A stretch of 64,000 bases of DNA from Streptacidiphilus jeojiense (GCF_000719095.1 NZ_JOEH01000026.1:62001-126000); one strand, 5' to 3'. Positions 25,743 to 34,467 are shown, numbered from the stretch's first letter. A program made the numbers and translations. Notes: generated from the letters alone by a model not told the origin.

Positions 25743-26774
25743 ATGGAGTACCGCACTTTGGGCAGCACCGGCACGGTGGTCTCGACCCAGTGCCTGGGCA
25801 CGATGACGTTCGGCAACGAGAGCAGCGAGGAGGTGTCCTGGGCCCAGCTGGACCGGTTCGTCGAGCTGGGCGGCAACTTCGTCGACACCGCCGACGTCTA
25901 CTCGCGCGGGGTGTCCGAGGAGATCATCGGCCGCTGGCTGGCGGCCCGGCCCGGGATGCGGGACCGCCTGGTCATCGCGACCAAGGGGCGCTTCCCGATG
26001 GGGGAGGGGCCCAATGACGCCGGTCTGACGCGCACTCACCTGACCCGGGCGCTGGACGCCAGCCTGCGCCGGCTCGGGGTCGAGAGCGTCGACCTCTACC
26101 AGGCCCACGCCTGGGACCCGCTGACCCCGATCGAGGAGACGCTCGGCTTCTTCGACGACGCGGTGCGCGCCGGCAAGATCCGCTACCCGGGCGTCAGCAA
26201 CTTCCTCGGCTGGCAGCTGCAGAAGGCCTCGCTGCTGGCCCGGTTCCGCGGTCTGGCGCCGGTCGTGACGCTGCAGCCGCAGTACAACCTGCTGGTTCGC
26301 GACATCGAGTTCGAACTCGTGGACGTCTGCCGCAACGAGGGCATCGGGATCCTGCCGTGGTCGCCGCTGGCCGGCGGCTGGCTGACCGGCAAGTACCGGC
26401 GCGACCAGGACCCGACCGGTGCGACCCGGCTGGGCGAGGACCCGGGGCGCGGCATGGAGGCCTACGCCGCACGCAACGCGCAGGAGCGCACCTGGCAGGT
26501 CATCGACGCGCTGCGGGAGGTCGCCGAGGGCCGCGGGGTGCCGCTGTCGCAGGTGGCACTGGCCTGGGTCGCGGACCGGCCCGCCGTCACCTCGGTGATC
26601 CTCGGTGCCCGCACCCTGGAACAGCTCGACGACAACCTCGCCGCCGCCGAGCTGCACCTGTCCGAGAAGGAGACGGAGCGGCTCGACGAAGCGAGCGCGC
26701 CGGTCGTCTCGGTTTACCCCTACGGCGTCCCCGGCGTCCAGCAGCGCTCGCGCACCCTGCCCGGCTCCGCCTGA
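25743..26774 (+). CDS. aldo/keto reductase
   Basis: A 343-residue NADPH-dependent (beta/alpha)8-barrel oxidoreductase. The tetrad is visible: Asp/Tyr in NFVDTADVYSRGVSEEIIG, Lys in LVIATKGRFP, and His in DLYQAHAWDP. The cofactor-binding end is LGARTLEQLDDNLAAAELHLSEKE. The tail PYGVPGVQQRSRTLPGSA is typical of the YajO/Tas-like branch. GGAGGAAG lies before the ATG. The aldehyde or ketone substrate is unknown. Confidence 0.92.
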   Translation: MEYRTLGSTGTVVSTQCLGTMTFGNESSEEVSWAQLDRFVELGGNFVDTADVYSRGVSEEIIGRWLAARPGMRDRLVIATKGRFPMGEGPNDAGLTRTHLTRALDASLRRLGVESVDLYQAHAWDPLTPIEETLGFFDDAVRAGKIRYPGVSNFLGWQLQKASLLARFRGLAPVVTLQPQYNLLVRDIEFELVDVCRNEGIGILPWSPLAGGWLTGKYRRDQDPTGATRLGEDPGRGMEAYAARNAQERTWQVIDALREVAEGRGVPLSQVALAWVADRPAVTSVILGARTLEQLDDNLAAAELHLSEKETERLDEASAPVVSVYPYGVPGVQQRSRTLPGSA

Positions 26775-26805
26775 CGGGTGCGGCACGCTCCGGTCGGGGC
26801 CGGCG

Positions 26806-27516
26806 TCAGCGGGCCTGCCTGACTGCCTCGGCCACCTCGGCCGGCGAGGCGTTCCAGGGGGCGCCGTGGCCCGGGAGGACCCAGGAGGCCTTGAGCTGGG
26901 CGAGCCGCTCCAGCGAGGCGATCGCCTCGGCCGGGTCGTCGGTGAACGGTGCGGGCTGCGGCCCGGTGCGTCCGGTGAGGACGTGCCGGGTCGTCAGGGC
27001 GTCCCCGACGAAGACCGCGTCGGCGAGCGGCACGTGCACGGCGACGCTGCCGGGCGAGTGCCCCGGCATCTGCACGATCACCGGGCTGCCGGGCAGGTCC
27101 AGGGTGTCGCCGTCGGCGACCTCGACCACCTCGCTGACGTACTTGGTGCGCATGCCGTTCTTGCGGATGGAGTAGCTGAAGAAGCCGACGGTGGGGCCGA
27201 CCCGCATCGGGCCCATCGCCGTCTTGGGCTTCTCGCCGGTGCGGGTGCGCACCGCGTCGGCGGCGTGGACGAAGACCGGCACCCCGTGGTCGTGCCGCAG
27301 CCGTTCGGCGAAGCCGATGTGGTCGGAGTCCCCGTGGGTCAGCACCAGCCCGCGGATGTCGTCGGCGGTCTTGCCCAGAGTGCGCAACTCGCGCTGCAGG
27401 TCGTTCCAGTGCCCTGGCAGACCCGCGTCGACCAGGGTGATGCCCTCGTCGGTGTCGATCAGATAGCACGCGACCACGTCGTTGCCGAGGCGGTGCAGGT
27501 GCGGAGCGAGCTTCAT
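26806..27516 (-). CDS. MBL-fold metallo-hydrolase
   Basis: A 236-residue metallo-beta-lactamase-fold enzyme. Its metal motif is LTHGDSDHIG (60-69), so the usual HxHxDH reads HGDSDH with Asp63 replacing the second His. Later ligands are PGHSPGSVAVHV (about 154-165), FVGDAL (about 170-175) and the terminal PGHGAPW. The Asp change may alter or weaken one metal site, but the remaining pattern is intact. It could be lactonase-, glyoxalase- or sulfatase-like. It is divergent from a TetR regulator, and its promoter is covered by two operator repeats. Confidence 0.88.
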   Translation of the reverse strand: MKLAPHLHRLGNDVVACYLIDTDEGITLVDAGLPGHWNDLQRELRTLGKTADDIRGLVLTHGDSDHIGFAERLRHDHGVPVFVHAADAVRTRTGEKPKTAMGPMRVGPTVGFFSYSIRKNGMRTKYVSEVVEVADGDTLDLPGSPVIVQMPGHSPGSVAVHVPLADAVFVGDALTTRHVLTGRTGPQPAPFTDDPAEAIASLERLAQLKASWVLPGHGAPWNASPAEVAEAVRQAR

Positions 27517-27548
27517 GGTTCCCCCTTCGCGGGTCCGGACGATACGAT

Positions 27549-27587
27549 GGCTACGATATGTAGCCTTGATGGCTACGGTCAATAGCT
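27549..27587. promoter_or_regulatory. two TetR operators over the MBL promoter
   Basis: GGCTAC-GATAT-GTAGCC (27549-27565) is a perfect 6-5-6 inverted repeat. A second, weaker copy, GGCTAC-GGTCA-ATAGCT, starts at 27571, exactly 22 bp (two helical turns) away. On the minus strand a promoter TTGACC-18-TATCGT lies within them. This suits cooperative TetR binding and repression of both divergent genes. Confidence 0.75.
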
Positions 27588-27615
27588 TTTGGGTGCGGAA
27601 CGGAAAGGGCGGACG

Positions 27616-28161
27616 GTGCCGACTCCTGAGAAGACTTCGCTGAGCGCCATCGTCGCGGCGGGCCAGGACCTCCTGGAGTCGGGCGGCCAGCAGGGACTGA
27701 CGATGCAGGGCGTCGCCGAACGCGTCGGGGTGCGCGCTCCCTCCCTCTACAAGCATGTCCGCGATCGCGCGGCGCTGCAGGCCGCGGTGGCCGAGGCCAC
27801 CGTCGACGACCTGATCGTCCGGTTGGAGACCACCGACGGCTCGCTCGAAGGGCTGGCGCACGGATACCGCGGGTTCGCCCGGGAGCGGCCCGAGGGCTTC
27901 CGGCTGATGCTCTCGGTGGTCACCCCGCCCGAGACGCTGGCCCGCGCCGCCGTCCCGATCCTGCACGCCTCCGCCGAACTCGCCGGCGAGGAGGACGCAC
28001 TGGAGGCCGCACGCCTGGTCACCGCATGGGCCACCGGCTTCATCGGGATGGAACTGGGCGGCTCCTTCCGGCTCGGCGGGGACGTCGACCGCGCCTTCGC
28101 CTACGGCCTGGCCCGGCTGCGCCAGGCGCTGGTGAGCGGAGCGGAACTGCCGGCCGGATGA
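27616..28161 (+). CDS. TetR/AcrR-family repressor
   Basis: A 181-residue repressor. The N-terminal HTH (about 10-52) contains LTMQGVAERVGVRAPSLYKHVRDRAALQAAV; the ligand domain has the TetR_C_33-like LAHGYRGFARERPEGFRLMLSVVTPPE and VTAWATGFIGMELGGSFRLGGDVDRAFAYGL. I chose GTG 27616, since AAAGGG precedes it; a TTG at 27589 adds nine residues without support. It is divergent from the MBL-fold enzyme, with its tandem operator between them. Confidence 0.9.
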   Translation: MPTPEKTSLSAIVAAGQDLLESGGQQGLTMQGVAERVGVRAPSLYKHVRDRAALQAAVAEATVDDLIVRLETTDGSLEGLAHGYRGFARERPEGFRLMLSVVTPPETLARAAVPILHASAELAGEEDALEAARLVTAWATGFIGMELGGSFRLGGDVDRAFAYGLARLRQALVSGAELPAG

Positions 28162-28168
28162 CCGCCGC

Positions 28169-29677
28169 TCAGGCGCCCGGCGCAGACCTCTGGAGGTGGT
28201 CGCCGACGGCCGCCAGCAGGTCACCGGCGAGGACGTCGGAGCTGTCGGAGGCCCAGCAGACGTAGCCGTCGGGACGGATGAGCAGCGCGGCGGCGCCCAG
28301 GTCGTCGTCGGTCACGGCACGGACCAGGTCGACCCGGGGCGGGAGCCCGAGCCCGGCCGGGACGGCGCCGGCCAGGTCCAGCAGCACGGCGTGGCCCGAG
28401 CCGAACAGCGCCGACAGCCGGACCGGGCCGTTCTCGGTGACCAGGTCGGCGTCCGGTATGCGCTGCCCGGTGAGCGGATGGGCGCCCGGCAGCGGGTAGC
28501 CCAGCGACAGGCCGGACATCAGCCCGGCGATGTGGCGGTTGGCGTCGGGCAGGCGCAGCAGGTCGACGAAGATGTCCCGCAGCGCGACCACGTCCTCGCT
28601 CGGCCTGGGGTCCGCCAGGACGCGCTGCGCCGAGGTGTGGTGCAGGACCTGGGCGCCGACCGGGTGCCGTTCGAGGTGGTAGCTGTCCAGGAGGCCGTCC
28701 GGCGCCCGTTCCTGGACGGTTGCCGCCAGCTTCCAGCCCAGGTTGAACGCGTCCTGGATGCCGAGGTTGAGACCCTGGCCGCCCAGCGGCGGGTGGATGT
28801 GCGCGGCGTCGCCGGCGAACAGCACCCGGCCCGCGCGGTACTGCTCCAACTGCCGGGTGGCGTCGCTGAACCGCGAGGCGTTGTCGACCGAGCCCAGGAC
28901 GGTCTCCGGGCCGTACAGGGTCTGCAGGGCGGCGGTGATCTCCTCGGGGGTGACCGGGCTGCCGCGGTCGATCTCGACCTGGTCGTCCACGCGGCCGAAG
29001 GTGACCCGGTAGCGGTCGCCGCCGAGCGGGACCGTCATCGCCCAGTAGCCGCCCGCCTGGCGCATCAACGTGCTCATGTGCCCCAGCTGCTGCGGGACCA
29101 GCGACGAGACGGCGGACAGGCGGAGGTCGGCCAGCACCGCCTGATGGGTCCCGGGCCTGCCGGGGAACGGCAGGCCGAGCAGGGCCCGCACCGTGCTGTG
29201 CCCGCCGTCGCACGCGACCAGGTACTGGGCCCGCACCCGGGTCCCGTCCGCCGTCACGACGACACCCTCGTCGTCCGCGCTGACCCCGGAGACGGCGGCG
29301 CCGCGCAGCACCCGGGCGCCGACGGCGGTCGCCCGCTCCTCCAGCACCTCCTCGATCTCCCACTGCCCGATCGCGATCGGGGTGGGGTGCCTGGTCCGCC
29401 AGGGGGTGCAGTCCAGCGGTACCGGCAGGGCCGCGAAGTGGCCGCCGACCCCGTCGCGCGGTGCCGCCCGCTCCAGCAGCGGTTCCAGCAGTCCGCGCGA
29501 CTCCAGCAGCTCGGCGGTGCGGGGCTGGATCCCGCCGCCCTTCACCTGCTCGATGCGCTGCGGCAGCTGCTCCAGCACCAGGGTGCCCACCCCGGCCAGG
29601 GCCAGTTCGTAGGCCAGCATCAGTCCGGTCGGGCCGGCGCCCGCGACCACGACCTCGGTCTCGATTTCGGTCAGCAT
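28169..29677 (-). CDS. class A FAD-dependent aromatic hydroxylase (second)
   Basis: A 502-residue monooxygenase of the same class as the one at 15755. FAD motif VVVAGAGPTGLMLAYELALAG (about 8-28); DG motif CDGGHSTVRALLGLPFPG (about 156-173); GD motif VLFAGDAAHIHPPLGGQGLNLGIQDAFNLGWKL (about 288-320). The C-terminal thioredoxin-like domain has AALLIRPDGYVCWASD. The GD motif and tail are close to rifampicin monooxygenase (Rox) and to polyketide hydroxylases, but no RAE lies upstream. It is convergent with the TetR gene at 27616 and divergent from the TetR gene at 29758, its likely regulator. Confidence 0.9.
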   Translation of the reverse strand: MLTEIETEVVVAGAGPTGLMLAYELALAGVGTLVLEQLPQRIEQVKGGGIQPRTAELLESRGLLEPLLERAAPRDGVGGHFAALPVPLDCTPWRTRHPTPIAIGQWEIEEVLEERATAVGARVLRGAAVSGVSADDEGVVVTADGTRVRAQYLVACDGGHSTVRALLGLPFPGRPGTHQAVLADLRLSAVSSLVPQQLGHMSTLMRQAGGYWAMTVPLGGDRYRVTFGRVDDQVEIDRGSPVTPEEITAALQTLYGPETVLGSVDNASRFSDATRQLEQYRAGRVLFAGDAAHIHPPLGGQGLNLGIQDAFNLGWKLAATVQERAPDGLLDSYHLERHPVGAQVLHHTSAQRVLADPRPSEDVVALRDIFVDLLRLPDANRHIAGLMSGLSLGYPLPGAHPLTGQRIPDADLVTENGPVRLSALFGSGHAVLLDLAGAVPAGLGLPPRVDLVRAVTDDDLGAAALLIRPDGYVCWASDSSDVLAGDLLAAVGDHLQRSAPGA

Positions 29678-29757
29678 CCTCGCTCCGCCTCATCTCTCGC
29701 ACTCGAAGCAAATGTACACCAGGTGCAGAAATCGTCCCGGGGCAGCTCTCTGCTACG

Positions 29758-30408
29758 GTGGACGCCGTGGACGGCAAGCCAGGACTGCGGGAGCGGAAGA
29801 AGCAGCGCACCCACGCGGCGATCTCCGACGCGGCGATCGCGCTGTTCCTCGAACGCGGCTTCAACCAGGTCTCGGTGGCCGAGGTGGCGGAGGCCGCCGA
29901 GGTGTCCAAACGCACCCTCTTCGCCTACTTCCCCACCAAGGAAGACCTGGTGGTGCACCGGCTCGCCGACCACGAGACCGAACTCGCCCGCGTCGTCAGG
30001 GCCCGCCGGCCGGGGACCACGCCGCTGACCGCGGTGCGCGAGCACTTCCTCGCGGGACTGCGCGAGCGGGACCCGATCACCGGGCTCAACGACCATCCCC
30101 AGGTGCTCAGGCTCACCCGGATGATCCTGGACGCGCCCACACTGGTGGCCCGGATGGACCGCTTCAAGGCCGCCGCCGAACGCGCCCTGGCCCAGGCCCT
30201 CCAGGAGACCGCTGACACCCCGGAGCTCACCGCCCGCCTGGCCGCCGTCCAGATCGTCGGAGTCCGCTGGACGCTGGCGCAGGACAACGCCGACCACCTG
30301 GCCCGCGGGGAGTCGGCCGACTCCCGCTCGGCGGGCGCGGTGGCCGACGCGGAACAGGGGTTCGCACTGCTGGAGAACGGACTGCGGGACCTGGGCTCGC
30401 GGCACTGA
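29758..30408 (+). CDS. TetR-family regulator divergent from the second FAD hydroxylase
   Basis: A 216-residue repressor. The HTH is at about 12-58 (LRERKKQRTHAAISDAAIALF, then VAEVAEAAEVSKRTLFAYFPTKEDLV), the pattern of actinobacterial TetR proteins beside oxygenases. The ligand domain includes LAGLRERDPITGLNDHPQVLRLTRMILDAPTLVARM. The start is GTG 29758 or, three codons later, GTG 29767; neither has a good ribosome binding site. The 80-bp divergent region holds a short CACC-A-GGTG symmetry near 29718, a candidate operator. Confidence 0.88.
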   Translation: MDAVDGKPGLRERKKQRTHAAISDAAIALFLERGFNQVSVAEVAEAAEVSKRTLFAYFPTKEDLVVHRLADHETELARVVRARRPGTTPLTAVREHFLAGLRERDPITGLNDHPQVLRLTRMILDAPTLVARMDRFKAAAERALAQALQETADTPELTARLAAVQIVGVRWTLAQDNADHLARGESADSRSAGAVADAEQGFALLENGLRDLGSRH

Positions 30409-30426
30409 CCGGCCCGCGAGCCCAGG
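30390..30426. terminator. terminator between convergent TetR and GH87 genes
   Basis: Perfect 13-bp arms CCTGGGCTCGCGG and CCGCGAGCCCAGG with an 11-base loop; the left arm lies inside the end of the TetR coding sequence. It serves both strands. Confidence 0.7.
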
Positions 30427-30441
30427 CTGCTGACGGGGCGT

Positions 30442-33417
30442 CTAGAAGCCCGAGTCGCCGCTGCCGCGGGTGATGGTGTAGCCGCCGGGGTTGTTGAGGC
30501 CGCCGGAGGCGGTGTTGCTGACGGTGACGCCGGTGGCGGTCATGCTGCCGGTGACGTCGTTGATGTTGATGCCGTAGGTGCCGGCGCCGTTGATCACGTC
30601 ATTGGTCAGCGCCAGGTTGCTGATCTGGTGCGCGTAGCTGAGCAGTACGCCCTCGTAGGTGCTCCTGCTGATGGTGTTCCCGCTGACCGTCACCGGCTGG
30701 GTGATGTCGGACTGGTTGGCGTAGATCCACAGACCGCCCAGCGAGGAGGACCAGTTGGAGTTGTAGGAGCCGGTCCGGGTCAGGGTGTTGTCCAGCACGT
30801 AGGTCGGGCCGGTGAAGCCCGAGCCGAAGGCCGTGCTGATGGTGACGCCGGAGCCGAAGGCCACGGTGTCCGCGACGGTGTTGTCCTCCACGGTGTTGTC
30901 GCCGCCGCCGTAGACGCCGATGCCGTTGGCCTGGATCGGGCTCTGGACCGTGTTGTAGGCCAGCACGTCGCCGGTGACGTTGCCGCCCTCGGTGTCCAGC
31001 GCCAGTTCGTCGTCGCCGGTGTTGCGGACCACGCTCTGGTCCACCCGGGAGTTGTCGGAGCCGCCGTTGAAGTGGACGCCGTCGGCGAAGACGTCGCGGA
31101 CGCGTGCCCCCGAGACGTACAGGCCGTTGGCCGAGTCGGTCCAGATGCCGACCTTGGCGTGCTCGACCCAGACGTCGAAGATCAGCGACCCGGGGCCGAA
31201 GTTGCCCTCGATCCCGGCCGCGCCCGAGTCGTTGTTGCGGCTGGTCTGGTCGCCGTCCATGGTCAGGTCGGCGATCTGGTCGGTGCCGCCGGTGGCGAAC
31301 AGGCCGCCGGAGCCGTTGACCGCGGTGGAACGGATGACGGTGTACCACTCGCCGGCGCCGCGCACCGACACGTTGTCCAGGCTGACCTGGCCGGAGATGT
31401 CGTAGGTCCCGCTGGGGAACCACAGGCCCTTGCCGGTACCGGACAGGGCGGCCAGCGCGCTGTTGACGGCGGAGGTGTCGTCGGCGCCGCTGTTGGGGGT
31501 GACCCCGTAGCCGGTGACCGAGACGTAGCCGGCCGGCATGGTGAGGGCCGGGTCGACCTGCTCGGTGTCCACCGCGTCGATGGTGTAGGAGGAGGCGGTG
31601 TCGGCCGCGTCCTTCTGCAGCTTCAGCACGGTGCCGGCCGGCCAGTTGCCGATCAGCGCGCGGGTCTCGTCGTAGAAGTGGTGCGCCGCGCCGCTGCTGG
31701 GCGAGCGGGTGTCGTAGTAGCCGCCGCCGTACAGCCAGGAGTACTGGGTGGTCAGGGTGAGGTCCTGGACCTTGCTGCCGTTGGCGTACAGCGCGATCGG
31801 GGCGGTGGCGGTGGAGCCGTCGCTGTTGGCCGGGATCGAGTAGCGCAGCACGATCGAGTCGGCCGGCTTGCTGAGGGTGATCTGCTCGTACTGGCCGGTG
31901 GAGGTGAGCTGCACGGCCTGGCGGCCGGTGGCCTCGGCCTGCAGGCTCGGGTAGGTGGTGCTGTACGGCAGCACGGTGCCGTTGGTGCTCACCCCGGAGG
32001 AGGTCGCGGTGTACTCGGTGTAGGGCACGGTGGCGCCGGTGGCGGCCAGCGGCAGGCCGCCGGTCACCGTGACGTCGTCCAGCGCGATGTTGCCGCTGTC
32101 GCCGCTGCCGGTCTGCAGGCCGACCAGGTTCAGGCCGGTGCGCAGCGCCACGTTCTGAGTGGACGTCAGCCAGCCGCTGCCGGCGGGCAGGCTCAACTGG
32201 CCGCTGCGGACGCCGTTCAGGTAGAGCGAGATGGTCTGCGCCGAGCCGCTGGAGTTGGCGTAGCGCAGGACCACCGGGTAGGTGCCGGCGGACGGGGTGT
32301 CCACGTCGACGACGGCCTGGGAGCCCTGGGCGGTGAAGCCGGTGAGGTATCCGCTGCCGCTGTAGCCGGCGGTGGCGGTGGCGACGGCGGGGCCGCCGGT
32401 GAAGAAGGCGGTCTCGGCCTCGTAGGCCTGGCCGGACGGCGGCGTGCTGGAGGTGGAGGTCGGCGTGGGCGTCGGGGTGGGTGTGGGCGTGGAGGTGGCG
32501 GACCCGACGGTGATGTTGTCCAGGTTCACATTGCCGCTGTCGGTGCTGTCGAACTTGTAGCCGACGGTGTTGCTTCCGGCCTTGAGGGTCAGGCTGTCCG
32601 CATGGGTGCCCCAGGTGTTCCAGTCGGCGGTGGCGGCCAGTTGGTCCTGCTGGACCTTGGTGCCGTTGACGTACACCGACAGGGTCATCACCGAGCCGGT
32701 GCCGTTGGCGTAGCGCAGGGTGACCGGTGTGCTGCCGGCGCCGGAGGCGTTGACGGTGAAGACGGTGTCGGCGGTGCCCTTGTCGGTGTCGGTGTAGCCC
32801 TCGACGAAGCCGGTGCCGGTGTAGCCGGTGTGGTCGGTGCCGACCACGGCGCCGCCGGACAGTGCGGCCGACTCGGCCTCGTACTGGCCCGCGGGCGGTG
32901 CGCCGGCCGGGGTCACCGCGATGTCGTCCAGGTTCACATTGCCGGAGTCGGTGCTGTCGAACTTGTAGGCGACGGTGTTGCTGCCCGCCGCCAGGCTGAG
33001 GCTGTCGGTGTGGGTGGCCCAGGCGTTCCAGTCGGCGGTGGCGGTCAGTTGGTCCTGCTGGACCTTGGTGCCGTTGAGGTACACCGACAGGGTCATGGTG
33101 GCGCTGGTGCCGTTGGCGTAGCGCAGTGCCACGCTCGCCGTCCCGGCCGATGCGGCGTTGACGGTGAAGACGGTGTCGGCACTGCCCTTGTCGGTGTCGG
33201 TGTAGCCCTCGACGAAGCCGGTGCCGGTGTAGCCGGTGTGGTCGGTGCCGACCACGGCGCCGCCGGACAGCGCCGCCGACTCGGCCTCGTAGGTGGTGGT
33301 CGCGGCCGAGGCCGTCGGCGCGGACCAGGCGACCAGGGCCATCAGCAGGGCGATGAGGGTGGACACCGCGGTGAGCAGTGCGGTGGTGTGCGGTCTGCCG
33401 TCACGTGGGGTGGGCAT
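30442..33417 (-). CDS. secreted GH87 alpha-glucanase with three N-terminal CBM35/CBM6-type modules
   Basis: A 991-residue extracellular enzyme of the mycodextranase / alpha-1,3-glucanase family. Signal peptide 1-38 (SAPTASA). Carbohydrate-binding modules lie at about 42-169 and 179-304, nearly identical copies starting YEAESAALSGGAVVGTDHTG, and at about 332-452. A Thr/Pro linker is at 306-329. The GH87 part (about 462-991) is a right-handed beta-helix with short Asn/Gly/Val repeats. Candidate catalytic aspartates are D779 in FADGVHF and D802/D803 in NTGDDELAL, with the same 23-residue spacing as Asp1067/1090/1091 of Bacillus Agl-KA. AGGAG precedes the ATG. It likely attacks fungal alpha-1,3-glucan or nigeran outside the cell. 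Confidence 0.92.
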   Translation of the reverse strand: MPTPRDGRPHTTALLTAVSTLIALLMALVAWSAPTASAATTTYEAESAALSGGAVVGTDHTGYTGTGFVEGYTDTDKGSADTVFTVNAASAGTASVALRYANGTSATMTLSVYLNGTKVQQDQLTATADWNAWATHTDSLSLAAGSNTVAYKFDSTDSGNVNLDDIAVTPAGAPPAGQYEAESAALSGGAVVGTDHTGYTGTGFVEGYTDTDKGTADTVFTVNASGAGSTPVTLRYANGTGSVMTLSVYVNGTKVQQDQLAATADWNTWGTHADSLTLKAGSNTVGYKFDSTDSGNVNLDNITVGSATSTPTPTPTPTPTSTSSTPPSGQAYEAETAFFTGGPAVATATAGYSGSGYLTGFTAQGSQAVVDVDTPSAGTYPVVLRYANSSGSAQTISLYLNGVRSGQLSLPAGSGWLTSTQNVALRTGLNLVGLQTGSGDSGNIALDDVTVTGGLPLAATGATVPYTEYTATSSGVSTNGTVLPYSTTYPSLQAEATGRQAVQLTSTGQYEQITLSKPADSIVLRYSIPANSDGSTATAPIALYANGSKVQDLTLTTQYSWLYGGGYYDTRSPSSGAAHHFYDETRALIGNWPAGTVLKLQKDAADTASSYTIDAVDTEQVDPALTMPAGYVSVTGYGVTPNSGADDTSAVNSALAALSGTGKGLWFPSGTYDISGQVSLDNVSVRGAGEWYTVIRSTAVNGSGGLFATGGTDQIADLTMDGDQTSRNNDSGAAGIEGNFGPGSLIFDVWVEHAKVGIWTDSANGLYVSGARVRDVFADGVHFNGGSDNSRVDQSVVRNTGDDELALDTEGGNVTGDVLAYNTVQSPIQANGIGVYGGGDNTVEDNTVADTVAFGSGVTISTAFGSGFTGPTYVLDNTLTRTGSYNSNWSSSLGGLWIYANQSDITQPVTVSGNTISRSTYEGVLLSYAHQISNLALTNDVINGAGTYGININDVTGSMTATGVTVSNTASGGLNNPGGYTITRGSGDSGF

Positions 33418-33495
33418 GACGCTCCTGGGGGTGGGAGGAGGCGTAACGAATTGACCGGCACGGTAGTGCTACGGATAATTCCAGGCAATATCCGG

Positions 33496-33581
33496 CGAGA
33501 AATAAGAAATTTCTCGATGTCACAGCAGCGGGATCGCTTTCGCGACTTTCGCACCCGCCTGGCCTGGGGAAATAATCCCCA
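33496..33581. repeat. two perfect hairpins upstream of the GH87 gene
   Basis: Arms CGAGAAAT/ATTTCTCG with loop AAGAA (33496-33516) and arms CCTGGGGA/TCCCCAGG with loop AATAA (33561-33581). Both have 8-bp arms and 5-base A-rich loops. The second, nearer the broken LacI gene's end, fits a terminator for it. The AT-rich first one is more likely a regulatory site for the GH87 gene. A possible promoter on the minus strand (TTGCCT-17-TACCGT) lies between it and the start codon. Confidence 0.5.
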
Positions 33582-33623
33582 GGAAGGGTCGCCCCTCGAT
33601 ACCCGACATGAAATTAACTGCTG

Positions 33624-34425
33624 TCAGCTGTCGAGTTCTTGCCCGTGGTTGACCGGTGCCGGGCCGGTGGAACTCCGGACCACCAGTTCGGGTTCGTGCA
33701 GCAGTTCCTTGGGGGTCGGCGCATTGCCGCCCATCTGGTTGACCAGCAGGGTGACGGCGGCCTTGGCCATGGCTTCGATGGGTTGGCGCAGGGTGGTCAG
33801 CGGCGGGTCGGTGTAGTTCATGAAGGCCGAGAGCAGCTCCGCGGCCGCGGCCTGGCCGCCCTCGAAGGAGAAGAGCGCGTGCGCCACCGGCTGCCGCGAG
33901 CCGGCCGGCGCCAGCGCCCGGAAGGCGGCGACCTTGCGCTCGGAGGGGGTGTGGTCCTCGGGGCCGACCAGCAGTCCGATCCGGCGGTGGCCGAGCGAGG
34001 TCAGGTGGGCGTGGGCCTGCTGGACGGCGGCGGTGTCGTCGGTGGAGACCTGCGGGAACCCCAGGTAGTCCACGGCGGCGTTGAGGAGGACCACCGGGAC
34101 GCCGCGACCCAGCAGTTGCCGGTACTCGTCGGCGCTGAGGCCGCCGCAGAAGACCACGCCGGAGACCTGCTGGTCCAGCAGCATGGTCACGTACTCGGCC
34201 TCGGTCGGGGAAGATCGGGTTCTGCAGTTCCGGCAGCACCAGTCCGACCAACCGGGCGCGGACGCCGCGCAGTTGGGTGGGGCGTTCGTAGCCCAGCACG
34301 TCCAGGGCGGTCAGCACGGACTGGCGGGTGGTGTCGGATACGCCGGGCTTGCCGTTCAGGACACGGCTCACGGTCGCTTCGCTGACACCGACCCTCTTGG
34401 CGACTTCCGCGAGTCTACGAGTCAT
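33624..34425 (-). pseudogene. LacI-family regulator, frameshifted and internally deleted
   Basis: The first 64 residues (HTH MTRRLAEVAKRVGVSEATVSRVL onward) match the LacI gene at 44420-45217 exactly. After VLPELQNPIFP the frame breaks near 34210. The rest is readable in another frame from 34190 (MLLDQQVSGVVFCGGLSADEY ... PTPKELLHEPELVVR). About 35 residues expected after NPIFP are missing. So is the region with the family's SD-ALG / VP-DV-VVGYDD motifs, between AAAAELL and SAFMNYTDPPLTTLRQP. As written it cannot make a full repressor; an assembly fault is the alternative. It is divergent from the sugar ABC operon. Confidence 0.8.
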
Positions 34426-34455
34426 AGGACAGAACTATGTCATGAATCTGCGTTG

Positions 34456-34467
34456 GCTTGCGCAAGC
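34456..34467. promoter_or_regulatory. LacI-type operator
   Basis: GCTTGCGCAAGC, a perfect 12-bp palindrome with the central CG typical of LacI-family operators. On the minus strand its TTGCGC could be the -35 of the LacI gene (TGACAT 17 bases on), implying autoregulation. Confidence 0.7.

Noticed and set aside
28169..29677. Naming the second FAD hydroxylase Rox (rifampicin monooxygenase)
   Set aside because: Motif similarity is shared by many polyketide hydroxylases and no RAE lies upstream; kept only as a hypothesis.
30628..33816. Plus-strand open frame of over 1000 codons opposite the GH87 gene, Gly/Val/Ala-rich
   Set aside because: The minus-strand reading has a signal peptide, binding modules and catalytic residues; the plus-strand reading has none.
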